Assembly: GCF_000970305.1 (NCBI RefSeq)
Contig: NZ_CP009517.1
Span: 248,001 to 312,000, forward strand
Direction of reading: 5' to 3'
Length of the DNA stretch: 64,000 nucleotides
From: Methanosarcina barkeri 3
Lineage (GTDB): Archaea; Halobacteriota; Methanosarcinia; Methanosarcinales; Methanosarcinaceae
Position 1 is the first letter of the stretch. Each line of letters begins with the position of its first letter. Both the position numbers and the translations under genes were made by a program. Below are positions 1 to 8,418 of this stretch, piece by piece. Under the pieces are notes generated by a model. It was not told where the DNA came from and did no database searches. It was given only the letters and a program-made list of their open reading frames with translations.

Positions 1-324
1 GGCGTTTACAGGTTCTGGACTGATTAGACGCGGGATAGCCTGAGTAAGTACAAACAACGATCCGGTTACCAGTACAATAATAGTAAATGTTGCAGATAAA
101 AGAGATAACCTTCTGTATCCAAAAGTCATTTTGCTTGTTGCAGGTTTTTTTGCTTTCTTTTCCGCGTACCAGGCTATTATTAACGCAAAACTATCAGCAA
201 AATCATGCAAGGCATCAGCTATCAGTGCTAAGCTGTTTGTTAAGAATCCTCCTATCAGTTCTATGACTGTGAAGATTATGTTCAAAGCTGCAGCAAACCC
301 TACATTTTTTTCTCTATCACCCAT
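1..324 (-). CDS. Cation diffusion facilitator transporter, N-terminal part (runs off window)
   Basis: The minus strand is open from an ATG at 322-324 to the left edge (108 codons), so only the N-terminus is visible. The translation starts MGDREKNVGFAAALN and contains two hydrophobic segments. The first is followed by ADALHDFADS, the HxxxD metal-binding pattern of the first CDF transmembrane helices. The family exports divalent metals such as zinc, iron or manganese across the cytoplasmic membrane in exchange for protons. The lysine-rich loop after helix 2 and the following helix also fit. The metal cannot be told from this part. The family is well supported; the rest of the protein, including the cytoplasmic C-terminal domain, lies outside the window. 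Confidence 0.85.
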   Translation of the reverse strand, partial: MGDREKNVGFAAALNIIFTVIELIGGFLTNSLALIADALHDFADSFALIIAWYAEKKAKKPATSKMTFGYRRLSLLSATFTIIVLVTGSLFVLTQAIPRLISPEPVNA

Positions 325-1061
325 ATACTCCACCAAATAATTTGCTATCCCCAGTTAAGTTTATCCTGTATTGAAAACAATTTACTATTATCATAAATGT
401 TACTATATAGAATAATGAAAATATGATTCGGAATTATAAAACCTTTCTTGAATTCAAGAAGATGAAATAGGCAACGATGGAAGTAAAATCTATACATTTA
501 TTCAATTTTCTAGATTTTTCATTTTTTAGATTTTCCATTTTTTAGATCTTCTGATTTTTTAGATCTTCTAATTTTTAGATCGTCCGTTTTTTAGATTTCT
601 GAGCACTAAGAAAGACGTAGAAATTACAAAGTTTCACGTCGAACCTATTCCAAAGCCAATATAATGCCAGAATAGGAGTTATAATATTGGCGGTAATAGT
701 AGATTAGATAATATTTTGGGATAAGTTCTGTATGTGAAAAAATAAGTCCTGCTTTTTATAATGAAGAAAAAAGATACACAATTTAAAAATAGTCATTAAT
801 ATTAAAATGTTCTTTGCTAAAAAAACATTTTATATGAGGATATTATTTGCTCGGGACCAATTTTTTATATAGTTTATTTTAAATAAGTTTGGGAATAATT
901 ATAGTTTGTAACTCCACGAGAATAAGAGAACAGATTCAACCTCACGAGAGCAAGAGAGTAAACCCAAATAAACGGATAAAAAACGAATGGACAAACCGCT
1001 AAGACAAAAAGAAAAAGTCAACAAAAATGGGAACTGACTGGGGTATGTGAGTAAAGAATTG
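325..1061. other. Gene-free A+T-rich spacer with promoter-like sequence
   Basis: No convincing reading frame. Positions 505-600 are a run of TTTTTAGAT-like short repeats. A TATA-like box (TTTTTTATATAGTTT, 861-875) would place a plus-strand transcription start near 895-900, ahead of the structured element at 1062-1154. A weak partial match to the ~95-bp inverted-repeat family may lie at 651-662. Confidence 0.4.
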
Positions 1062-1154
1062 CCTGGAAGATGTTCTAATTCAAAGATATATTGAGGGTAT
1101 GTCTCTGGATTACTTTACCGGGGGATAGGTAATAAGAACAAAAAATCTTCCAGG
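1062..1154 (+). ncRNA. Candidate structured RNA or terminator-like hairpin
   Basis: The ends pair perfectly: CCTGGAAGAT (1062-1071) with ATCTTCCAGG (1145-1154). Just inside, GTTCT (1072-1076) can pair with AGAAC (1135-1139). An inner stem can form from ATTAC and GTAAT around a GGGGGAT loop. A T-rich tract follows from 1155. With the TATA-like box at 861-875 this could be the 3' part of a short plus-strand RNA of about 260 nt. No known RNA family was recognised, and it could also be the relic of an inverted-repeat mobile element. Strand and function are inferred. Confidence 0.35.
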
Positions 1155-1248
1155 TTTTCTCTAATCTTTTTTAACTATTTTTAAACTATTTTTTAAACTA
1201 TTTTTAAACTATTTTTAAACTACTTTTAAACCACTTTTAAACCACTTT

Positions 1249-1434
1249 TTACATATAAACATTGGATTTTTTTACTTCCTTTTTATACAGGACTACTGCA
1301 AGCAGGCTAACTGCTCCGTAATATACTTCAAAGCCTGGCATTTTCGAGATTTCTTTTTGTTCATCTTGTGGTTCTTTATTCTCTGTATTGTTTTTATTAA
1401 TTGTCTCAGGGTAATCAACCTCTGTTTTCGTTAA
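1249..1434 (-). pseudogene. C-terminal remnant of a PGF-CTERM surface protein
   Basis: A minus-strand frame open from 1434 to a TAA at 1249-1251 encodes a polar, Asn/Glu/Lys-rich stretch and then KMPGFEVYYGAVSLLAVVLY and a short basic tail. This is the PGF motif, hydrophobic helix and basic cluster recognised by archaeosortase A in Methanosarcina surface proteins. It closely resembles the C-terminus of the intact S-layer-type protein at 49347-52649 (STPGFEIIYSAICLSGFF). An in-frame TGA precedes it at 1435-1437 and no ectodomain is detectable upstream, so this is the surviving tail of a deleted gene. Confidence 0.65.
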
Positions 1435-2121
1435 TCAGTACTAGAGAAGGATTTACAATTTCAAAGATTATAAGAAAGAGTTTAGCTTAAAACAACTTCA
1501 CGATACAAGGAAATCCCTTTCCAGATTTTAAGTCCTGCTCAGTTCTACTTTTGAAAAACGTCGCTGGTGTGAAGTTCCATGAAAAAAGCTGTTGTTGTAT
1601 CGAGAGCAGCATTTCTGTTCTCAAGCTCAAACCTGAGAACATGCCTGCACTTCTGTTTACGGTAGTGAAATGAATGATATCCAGGAACATTGATGTCCTG
1701 CAAATACCAGAACTCTTTCCTTTGTTATTGATGAAGGTAAACTTGAGACCACAAATTAGAATGAGTTCAGGAAAGAACCAATGTTCACTGATGTGGAAAA
1801 AATTTTTTATTTCAAAGAAAGTCTTTAAAAGGAGTATGACTTGTGCATTTTCAATTGTCTACTAATTGTTCTTTATTCCTATTGTTTTCAAAACTGAATA
1901 ATGCTTAAGATCCGGTATCGAAAGATTTCGTAGGTTCAAATCCACACTTCACACTGAACTTCAAGGTAATAGGGATCTCATATTTTTAGTGTGCAACTGA
2001 CAGATTTTTATAGTACACATTTTTCAGATGTTTTCATTTGTCCTCAATGTTTTCATTTGTCCTCAGTTATTATAGCGGATTCAGACAGGTCTCAAGGCAA
2101 AAATCATTTGTAATAGTCATA
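1435..2121. other. Gene-free stretch between PGF-CTERM remnant and methyltransferase
   Basis: Frames of 60-70 codons exist on both strands, but none carries a recognisable motif and stops interrupt all longer readings. The stretch 1700-1860 looks like decayed coding sequence of unknown origin. A 19-bp direct repeat (ATGTTTTCATTTGTCCTCA) occurs twice at about 2029-2067. Confidence 0.4.
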
Positions 2122-3030
2122 TTATTTGACAATTGTCCATGCAATATGTCCATGTTCAGGAGCATGATGTCCGTCCTTACGTCCTTGGAAGTAATGCTTT
2201 TCGATATCTTCCGGACTCAGGTCCTCATGGAGACTTAATCCTAAACTTGTAATATCTTCATCCAGAGTTAAGGGATTAAAACCTGTTATTATCTTTTCAC
2301 CTAGCTTTTGAAAAATTTCCTGCTTTTTTTTCATTATTGGCGACGATTTTTCGGGAATAAACGCGTCCGAATCAAAGTAATCGAAAATAACTGCACTGCC
2401 CTCAGGGGCAATATCGGTAATGGAGCGAAGCGTCGAAAACACTTCTTCCCGAGTCAGGTACATGGTAACGCCAAGCCAGCTAAAGAAACTTTTAACACTC
2501 GGGTCATAATATGGTGAACGAATGAGTGCTGTTGCTAAGTTTTCCTTTGTGAAATCCACGGGAATGAAATGTAAGTGTGCCGGATGCTCCCATCCTAACT
2601 CTGCAAGGCGATGAAGCTTGAGATTTTGTGTAGCCGGATGATCGACCTCAAATACTTCCAAACAATCCATCATTTCTGGACGCCGAAATGCAAAGGTATC
2701 CAGCCCTGCTCCAAGAATTACATATTGCTTCACTCCCTGTATGACAGCTTCCTCCAGGACATCTTCCGTATAGCGTGCACGGCTGAGAACGCTGGTTGAT
2801 TTCGTAACAGATGAAAGGGTAATTGTCTGGTCTGAGGGTGTGACAGTATGCTCAGGATCGTTAAACTGTTTATCCTTACTAAAATGTTGTTTAATCGATA
2901 ACAGTGCTTCTTGTGGTATCAAATTATAGGCCAGAAAATCATCAAAGATTTTGGGAGTATCATACATCGAGTGATGAGCACGAATACATGCAGTCATGAT
3001 TGCAGAAAGGCTAGCTTTGTCCTCTTTCAT
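2122..3030 (-). CDS. Leucine carboxyl methyltransferase-family SAM-dependent methyltransferase
   Basis: 302 residues, a typical length for the LCMT-like putative methyltransferases (TIGR00027/COG3315). The N-terminal third has the family feature of a short helical region ending in the ARYTEDVLEEAV segment. The SAM-binding motif I is QYVILGAGLDTFAFR at about residues 102-116, followed by the acidic strand VFEVDHPATQ that should hold the ribose hydroxyls. FFSWLGVTMYLTREEV matches the later conserved block. The substrate is unknown: members methylate small molecules or protein carboxyl groups, and many are of secondary-metabolism type. It stands alone between non-coding stretches and may have been acquired. 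The start at 3030 is preceded by AAAAGGAAGATGACCGG, a reasonable ribosome-binding site. Confidence 0.85.
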   Translation of the reverse strand: MKEDKASLSAIMTACIRAHHSMYDTPKIFDDFLAYNLIPQEALLSIKQHFSKDKQFNDPEHTVTPSDQTITLSSVTKSTSVLSRARYTEDVLEEAVIQGVKQYVILGAGLDTFAFRRPEMMDCLEVFEVDHPATQNLKLHRLAELGWEHPAHLHFIPVDFTKENLATALIRSPYYDPSVKSFFSWLGVTMYLTREEVFSTLRSITDIAPEGSAVIFDYFDSDAFIPEKSSPIMKKKQEIFQKLGEKIITGFNPLTLDEDITSLGLSLHEDLSPEDIEKHYFQGRKDGHHAPEHGHIAWTIVK

Positions 3031-3861
3031 CCGGTCATCTTCCTTTTTACTGTAATTCTTAGGGCTCGAAATCTGATATTTTAAGAAAAATTTTATTGAT
3101 TTTTAAACAATCAAGGTTAAAGATAAAGATGTTAAGCTCTAACTAGCTTTTTAGCTTTGCTTTATTTCTAGCTTTTTAGCTTTATTTCTAGCTTCTTAAC
3201 TTCATTTATAGCTTTTTAACTCTAATTTTAACCTTTTAACTATATTTAACTATCATTTTAGTGCTATTTAATGAGATTGACGCAGAATTTTTCGGAAAAA
3301 TGAAAATAGCAAAAAATCGAGAACAATGCACAGAAACATCAAATGTAGGGGGAAAACAGGAACGTGAAGCTCCTTTTTTCATTTTAATTTTTATTTTTCT
3401 GTCAAATTAGGGTTAGAAATTAGATCAATTATTCAAAATTCAAGGTTTTGGGATAGGCTCAATCATAACTCAGTTCTCTTCGTTTTTACCATTAATAGTG
3501 GCCACTACCAACTTTTCTCCGAACTTTTCTCCGAACTTTTCTCCGAACTTTTCACCCAATTTTTCACCCAATTTTTCACCCAACTTTTTTCCGAACCTTT
3601 TTTTCTCAGTTTTCAACTACTTTTAAGATGTCAGTTGATTAAATAATTGTCTACTTATGTCTTTCAGCGGCTTAATCAAAATTCAAACTGTATAAAAGCA
3701 TATGTGCCTTTAATTAGGGTCACAAACGAAGCAAAAAAGTCCCAAAAATATTGTATAGCACTGAAAAGCTGAGAAAAGCAGTAAAAGACGAAAAACGATA
3801 TTTATACGCTTTAACTTTGATTATAATAATGAGTAAAGGGTTCACAAGGTTTGGTCTGCAA
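3031..3861. other. Gene-free spacer with simple repeats
   Basis: No reading frame is supported. The stretch 3125-3250 repeats TAGCTTTTTAGCTTTATTTC-like units, and 3508-3600 repeats TTTTCTCCGAACTTTTC and TTTTTCACCCAA units. A truncated copy of the ~95-bp inverted-repeat element lies at 3411-3458 (separate entry). Confidence 0.5.
3411..3458 (+). repeat. Truncated copy of the ~95-bp inverted-repeat (MITE-like) element
   Basis: The segment GAAATTAGATCAATTATTC, then CAAAATTCAAGGTTTTGGGA and TAGGC, matches the right half of the complete copy at 55282-55377 almost base for base. The left inverted repeat is missing here. Confidence 0.7.
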
Positions 3862-4331
3862 CAATGAAGTTTATTGCTGGATCAGCTTCTATTCTGTCCT
3901 GAATTTGCTTCATTTTAAGCTTACGCGTCAATGAAGTAGATTTCGAGATCGATTTTTAAACCGTCTTGAATTTGCTTCATTTTAAGCTTACAAGTCATGA
4001 AGTCTATTACAGGGTCAGGTTTTAGACTGTCCTGAATTTGCTTCACCTCGCAGTTTACGCTATAAATGAAGGATACTACTGGATCGGTTTTTAAGCCGTC
4101 CTGAATTTGCTCCACCTTATAGCTACGCGCCAATGAAGTCTAGACATGGGATCAGGTTCAGACTTGCCCTAAATTAGCTTCATTTTAAGCTTACGCATCA
4201 GTGAAGTAGATTTCGAGATCGGTTTTCAAGCCGTCTTGAATTTGCTCCATTTTAAGCTTACACGTCAATGAAGTTCATTGCGGGATCGAATTTTACTCTG
4301 TCCTGAATTTGCTTCATTTTACAGTTTAGTT
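3862..4331. repeat. Degenerate ~67-bp tandem repeat, seven copies
   Basis: Seven diverged units recur at 66-69 bp, each with CCTGAATTTGCTTCATTTTA, AGCTTACGCGTCAATGAAG and a GGATCGGTTTTTAAGCCGT-like part. Each unit carries AATGAAG and CTTCATT as internal inverted repeats. All parts of the unit are related between copies, so there is no repeat/spacer structure and this is not CRISPR. The minus strand is open through three units (3921-4133), which is a by-product of the 66/69-bp spacing and is not judged a gene. Confidence 0.8.
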
Positions 4332-4697
4332 CCTTGTGAACAATATATACTATGTAAGTTCCTGTATATAACACTGGCGGTATAATTACTGAGAGTAATA
4401 CACGTAGTTCGTTTTTTTACCAAGTGTGTCTGTAAATCATCAGTCATATACTCTGTCAATAAGTGTTTATGTCAAATGCTTCACTAATTTTTATATCCTT
4501 AAAAAATGCCCTTTGGTTTCTATATATGATTAAAGATCCATTAAGTGTATTTCTTTTAAGAAGAAAACAGATAAAAAAGCTTCTTTAATAAAATAAATCA
4601 CATGATGAGCAATTAATGGTGATGAATTTCTCAGACGAGGACCAATATGTATTAGTACGATATTAATACGACATTAATACGATACTAATATGATATT
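4332..4697. other. Spacer upstream of the DUF2683 gene
   Basis: No gene is seen. ATTAGTACGATATTAATACG-like short repeats at 4650-4693 directly precede the DUF2683 start and could be promoter or operator sequence. Confidence 0.4.
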
Positions 4698-4937
4698 ATG
4701 GTACAAGCTATTATTAACATCGATGACCACACAAACAAAATCCTGAATATAGTTAAAGCAAAGTACGGGTTAAAAGATAAAAGCGCAGCTATTATTAAAA
4801 CGGCTGAAGAGTATGAAGACATGATTTTGGAGCCAGAATTAAAACCTGAGTACATTGAAAAATTGAAAGAAATAGAAAAAACTGAAGCGATAGACGTAGG
4901 CACGATTGAAAATTTGAGAAAACGATATGGTCTCTGA
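4698..4937 (+). CDS. DUF2683-family small protein, probable antitoxin
   Basis: 79 residues beginning MVQAIINIDDHTNKILNIVK. The family is common in Methanosarcina. Its short N-terminal strand followed by helices resembles a ribbon-helix-helix antitoxin, and members are often followed by a RelE/ParE-like toxin gene. Here the expected partner is only a remnant: an overlapping ATG at 4927 opens a frame reading MVSDFYV that stops after seven codons. There is no strong ribosome-binding site. The repeated ATTAATACGATA motif upstream may be the autoregulatory operator. The family is recognised with good confidence; the antitoxin role is inferred from family context. Confidence 0.7.
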   Translation: MVQAIINIDDHTNKILNIVKAKYGLKDKSAAIIKTAEEYEDMILEPELKPEYIEKLKEIEKTEAIDVGTIENLRKRYGL

Positions 4938-4992
4938 TTTTTATGTATAGAGAACTTCGATAAACCTATGCTTTCAGTCTGGTTTACTTTAA
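4927..4992 (+). pseudogene. Remnant of a toxin gene overlapping DUF2683
   Basis: An ATG overlaps the last codons of the upstream gene in the +1 frame, the arrangement usual for toxin-antitoxin pairs. It reads MVSDFYV, then a TAG, then RTSINLCF, reminiscent of the FYVxFSRTSIKFL start of RelE-type toxins. Only this opening survives, and the transposase stub begins 25 bases further on. The match is short, so the identity is a suggestion only. Confidence 0.3.
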
Positions 4993-5016
4993 ATCTGTTC
5001 ACATTTATTTTTCTTC

Positions 5017-5220
5017 ATGAAAAACATTACTGATTTTGCTCTTAAAGAGGAATACAAGCGTCTTGAATATGTTGGAGACAAACTGGCTGAGATTGATTCT
5101 TTAATTGACTGGAAACCTTTTCGTAATATGCAATAGATGAAATGGTAGTAAACAACAAAAGAAGAGTAGTTGAAGAAAAACAATCAGGCGTGATTTTCTT
5201 ATATGATTATAATCTTGTCC
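5017..5220 (+). pseudogene. IS5-type transposase, N-terminal stub
   Basis: An ATG at 5017 opens 39 codons reading MKNITDFALKEEYKRLEYVG, followed by a helix and the LIDWKPF block, then a TAG at 5134-5136. This is the conserved start of IS5-group transposases of Methanosarcina. Beyond the stop, a shifted frame reads DEMVVNNKRRVVEEKQ, comparable to the family's YDNKTxxGGRP stretch, and then similarity is lost. The DDE catalytic part is absent, so it cannot be active. Confidence 0.65.
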
Positions 5221-5639
5221 TTTACAGTACTTTAATAAAAATAGACTGAATGAGTTAGTTATATAAAAAATATGTAAGCTTTTCATTTTATTCTGCTCCC
5301 CATAAAAACACTTAAATTCTAATAGAGAAAATAGTTCTATTTGTAGTATAATTTGCTGTAGCTTTTATGGCTGGTCTATGCAGATTTAAGTAGAACAGTA
5401 AAAAACCCAGAGATCAACAATATAAATTACAATGTTTTTATTTTTTGAAAAACATAAATTATGGACAGTAGTTCCTAGCATTGGTACGAGAAAAAACTGA
5501 AAAGCCAGAGTTATTATTAGACAAAGATCTTAGACAAAGATTTGAAATATGCTTGTCTTGACAAAACAATTATGGTAAACCTGTCTATGTGCGTATCTTC
5601 ATAAACGATAAAGTACAATAGTAGTTTGGGGTAATAAAC
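5221..5639. other. Gene-free spacer
   Basis: A+T-rich with stops in all frames. No repeat or signal stands out apart from the start region of the gene at 5640. Confidence 0.4.
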
Positions 5640-5912
5640 ATGACTAAATTAATGAAAATTGTGGGCTATATTTTAGCAGCGATAGGACTTGCATATGTTG
5701 TAAAACACATCATGCACTGTAAGGAACGTTGCTGTTTCTCTGGTTGGCACAAAACAAAAACAGAAGATGAGAAATCAACTGATTCAACTGTATCACACAA
5801 AATAAATGTGGAGGATGAAACATCAACCGGTTCAACTGTACCGCATGAAACAGAAGCAGAGGATGAAAAAAGAACTGGTTCAAGGTATGGTTCTAACCCG
5901 ATCAATTATTAA
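5640..5912 (+). CDS. Small membrane-anchored protein with acidic repeats
   Basis: 90 residues. A single N-terminal membrane segment (about residues 6-24, KIVGYILAAIGLAYVVKHIM) is followed by a short Cys/His-rich juxtamembrane part (HCKERCCFSGWHK). After that come nearly three copies of a 16-residue unit, KTKTEDEKSTDSTVSH / KINVEDETSTGSTVPH / ETEAEDEKRTGS. The repeat is also visible in the DNA as a 48-bp unit. GGGG at 5629-5632 is a plausible ribosome-binding site. No family is recognised. The in-frame repeat suggests recent expansion of an exposed tail. It could be a real small protein or a lineage-specific orphan. Confidence 0.5.
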   Translation: MTKLMKIVGYILAAIGLAYVVKHIMHCKERCCFSGWHKTKTEDEKSTDSTVSHKINVEDETSTGSTVPHETEAEDEKRTGSRYGSNPINY

Positions 5913-5943
5913 ACCCGGCAGAATAACAACTGCACCAGTAGCT

Positions 5944-6056
5944 TTTTTTTGTAAAAAAGCTTGACTACAACCTTTTTGTAAAAAAGCTTGACTAAAATTC
6001 CTGTAACAATGTATAGAATGTTTTGCCACAAGCTTTTCAAAAGCTTGTGGCAAAAC
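5944..6056. repeat. Direct repeat followed by a perfect 37-bp palindrome
   Basis: TTTTTGTAAAAAAGCTTGAC occurs twice (about 5944-5996). At 6020-6056 GTTTTGCCACAAGCTTTT, one spacer base and its exact reverse complement form an 18-bp perfect stem. The AAGCTT core is shared by both parts. It follows the gene at 5640-5912 and could end its transcript, but no T-tract follows directly. It may instead be a small palindromic repeat element. Confidence 0.6.
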
Positions 6057-6555
6057 CCTACCTACTTTCCGCAGTAAACTTTTATAAATTCCTATTTTCC
6101 TGTTATCGTTTTTCAATTAAATGTTGATTTATTAGAATTTTGCATAGTAGGCAAAAGTATCTATGTAGTGTATTTAGAGACTATGAAACGATATCAAGCA
6201 GTTTTCACAATTTTCTGTATAGTCCAAACTAATCAGATCTGTCCAAAAAACGCTATCAGGAAAAATTACTGATTTGTTTTTCGTATGAAAAACTTCTCTA
6301 GTTTGTCCTATTTATAATAATCTCACGGTCCATAATGGCTATAATCTATACACTAAAATAAAGTCTTGGATAAGTCAAGACTGGTCAATGCAAATGCTTA
6401 AATTTTTATTGCGCACGAAGAAGATCATATTTTTGGGAAGAGCTTTAGTCTCTTTACTTAAAGTTTTTTGGGTAATTATTTTAAAATAACATGAAGGTTA
6501 ATGTGTTACCTTAGTTTAGCATTTAAGATTTATGCTACTAGCATTTTACAAACAA
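6057..6555. other. Gene-free spacer upstream of AMP phosphorylase
   Basis: No reading frame or known signal is recognised. The sequence is A+T-rich. Confidence 0.4.
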
Positions 6556-6708
6556 TCACTGTTAACATTTACTGTTAATATCTACTATTAACATCTACTG
6601 TTAACATTTACTACCAACATTTGCTACCAACATTTGCTACCAACATTTGCTATTAACATTTACTATTAACATTTACTATTAACATTTACTATTAACATTT
6701 ACTATTAA
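6556..6708. repeat. 13-bp tandem repeat upstream of AMP phosphorylase
   Basis: About twelve copies of TAACATTTACTAT and variants (CAACATTTGCTAC, TAACATCTACTGT). The last copies are the most uniform. It ends about 135 bp before the downstream start codon and may lie in the promoter or leader. Confidence 0.8.
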
Positions 6709-6844
6709 TCCACCAGGTTTTTCCAGGCTGGACTGTCCGTTTTTCAAATGGAGAAACAAACCGAAAGTCTAGATTCTAGGGAAACAAATTTTAGTCACAT
6801 GTTTACACTTATAACAAGAAAGAAAAAAAGGGAGAAGTTTACTC

Positions 6845-8365
6845 ATGCAGTTGAAGTTGGAACATTTTAACATAAAAATAGGGCAGCACAAAGTGTTACT
6901 AAATATTGCCGACGCAAAGGAACTTGGGGTTAATCCGGGAGATAGGGTCCGTATTCGCGGGCATGAGAGCATTTCTGCAATTGTTGATACAACGGATGAT
7001 ATGGTTCCTCCAGGCACACTGGGATCTTTTTTTGAAGTATACGAGCATTTTCAGGATTGGGATAAGCCAGTCGAAGTTGTTCCTGCATTCCGTTCAAAAT
7101 CCGCATCCGTGATCAAAAAAATGATGGATAAAAAGCCTGTTGTACAGGATGAAATTAAAACACTCGTAAATGATATTGTAGAAGAAAACCTAAGTGAGAT
7201 CGAACTCTCGGCTTTTATAACATCTTCCTATATTCACGGAATGACCGATGATGAGGTTGAATGGCTTACAAAAGCCATGATTGAAAGTGGAGACACGATT
7301 GAATTTGATACTCACCCTATAATGGACAAACACTCGATAGGAGGAGTGCCCGGAAACAAAATCTCTCTTCTTGTTGTTCCTATTATCGCTGCAAATGGGC
7401 TTCTCATTCCAAAGACGAGTTCGAGGGCGATTACAGGAGCAGGCGGAACTGCCGACCTTATGGAAGTGCTTTCCCCGGTAGAATTCAGTTCTCAGGAAGT
7501 CAAAGAGATAACCGAAAAAGTAGGGGGTGCGCTTGTCTGGGGTGGAGCTACAAATATCGCACCTGCGGATGACAAGCTCATAAGAGTTGAATATCCTCTC
7601 TCCATTGACCCTTACTATCAGATGCTTGCCTCTATTATGGCAAAAAAAGGAGCTATTGGGGCCGACAATGTGGTAATGGACATCCCTGTAGGGCCAAGCA
7701 CAAAAGTTCCGACTGTTCAGGAAGGGCAAAAACTTGCAAGAGACTTGATTAACCTCGGGCACAGGCTTGGAATGAACGTTGAGTGCGCAATCACTTATGG
7801 TTCGTCTCCTATTGGAAGAAAAGTAGGTCCCTCGCTAGAAGTCAGGGAAGCTCTGAAGGTGCTGGAAAGTATGGAAGGTCCAAACAGCCTCATTGAAAAG
7901 AGTGCCTCTCTTGCGGGTATTCTGCTTGAGATGGGAGGCGCTGCTCCAAGAGATCGTGGAAAAGAAGTTGCACTGGAAACTCTAAGGAGCGGGAAAGCCC
8001 TTGAGAAAATGAAACAGATTATTGAGGCCCAGGGCGGCGATCCGAAGATTACATCGGGTGACATCCAGGTAGGGCAATATACCGCCGACATTCTCGCTTC
8101 TGCAGACGGATACGTCATCGAGTTTGACAATAAATGGATAATTGAGATTGCAAGGCTTGCAGGAGCTCCTAATGATAAAGGAGCCGGGGTTGCAATTCAT
8201 AAGAAAATGGGAGAGTCTGTTAAGAAGGGAGACCCTATTCTTACAATTTATGCTGAAAAAGAGTTCAAGCTCGATACTGCATTGACAACGGCCCAGAGAA
8301 CAAACCCGATAATTGTTGAAGGTATGCTTCTTAAGAGAATTCCCGGAACTTACGGGTTCCAGTAA
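6845..8365 (+). CDS. deoA: AMP phosphorylase
   Basis: 506 residues, the usual length of archaeal AMP phosphorylase (TIGR03327), which is longer than bacterial thymidine phosphorylase by an extra N-terminal domain of about 85 residues. It converts AMP (also CMP, UMP) plus phosphate to the base and ribose 1,5-bisphosphate. That product feeds the archaeal nucleotide salvage route through ribose-1,5-bisphosphate isomerase and type III RubisCO. The phosphate/nucleoside-binding segment DKHSIGGVPGNK is at about residues 160-171, followed by TSSRAITGAGGTADLMEV. The C-terminal domain (VQEGQKLARDLINLGHRLGM, and YVIEFDNKWIIEIARLAGAP) is complete. GGGAG lies 9-10 bases before the ATG. The next gene (aTrm56) begins 54 bases after the stop, so cotranscription is likely. 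Confidence 0.95.
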   Translation: MQLKLEHFNIKIGQHKVLLNIADAKELGVNPGDRVRIRGHESISAIVDTTDDMVPPGTLGSFFEVYEHFQDWDKPVEVVPAFRSKSASVIKKMMDKKPVVQDEIKTLVNDIVEENLSEIELSAFITSSYIHGMTDDEVEWLTKAMIESGDTIEFDTHPIMDKHSIGGVPGNKISLLVVPIIAANGLLIPKTSSRAITGAGGTADLMEVLSPVEFSSQEVKEITEKVGGALVWGGATNIAPADDKLIRVEYPLSIDPYYQMLASIMAKKGAIGADNVVMDIPVGPSTKVPTVQEGQKLARDLINLGHRLGMNVECAITYGSSPIGRKVGPSLEVREALKVLESMEGPNSLIEKSASLAGILLEMGGAAPRDRGKEVALETLRSGKALEKMKQIIEAQGGDPKITSGDIQVGQYTADILASADGYVIEFDNKWIIEIARLAGAPNDKGAGVAIHKKMGESVKKGDPILTIYAEKEFKLDTALTTAQRTNPIIVEGMLLKRIPGTYGFQ

Positions 8366-8418
8366 TCTTTTCTTTTTTAGTGAAATCCTTTAATACCTTG
8401 CAGGTTTTTAGCACGAGC

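Noticed and set aside
1487-1865. Opposite-strand frames of 60-67 codons, considered as a transposase relic
   Set aside because: No transposase motif can be aligned with confidence; it may be decayed coding sequence but its identity is not supportable.
1905-1955. tRNA-like T-arm sequence (GGTTCAAATCC)
   Set aside because: The T stem does not pair (GTAGG against CCACA) and no D-arm, anticodon arm or acceptor stem fits around it.
3921-4133. 70-codon minus-strand frame of KQIQDGLK repeats
   Set aside because: It arises from the degenerate 67-bp repeat and is interrupted in the other copies.
3862-4331. CRISPR-like periodicity of about 67 bp
   Set aside because: The putative spacers are similar to each other and the repeat part is degenerate, so it is an ordinary tandem repeat.
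7190-7762. 190-codon minus-strand frame
   Set aside because: It is antisense to AMP phosphorylase with no start signal or family resemblance.
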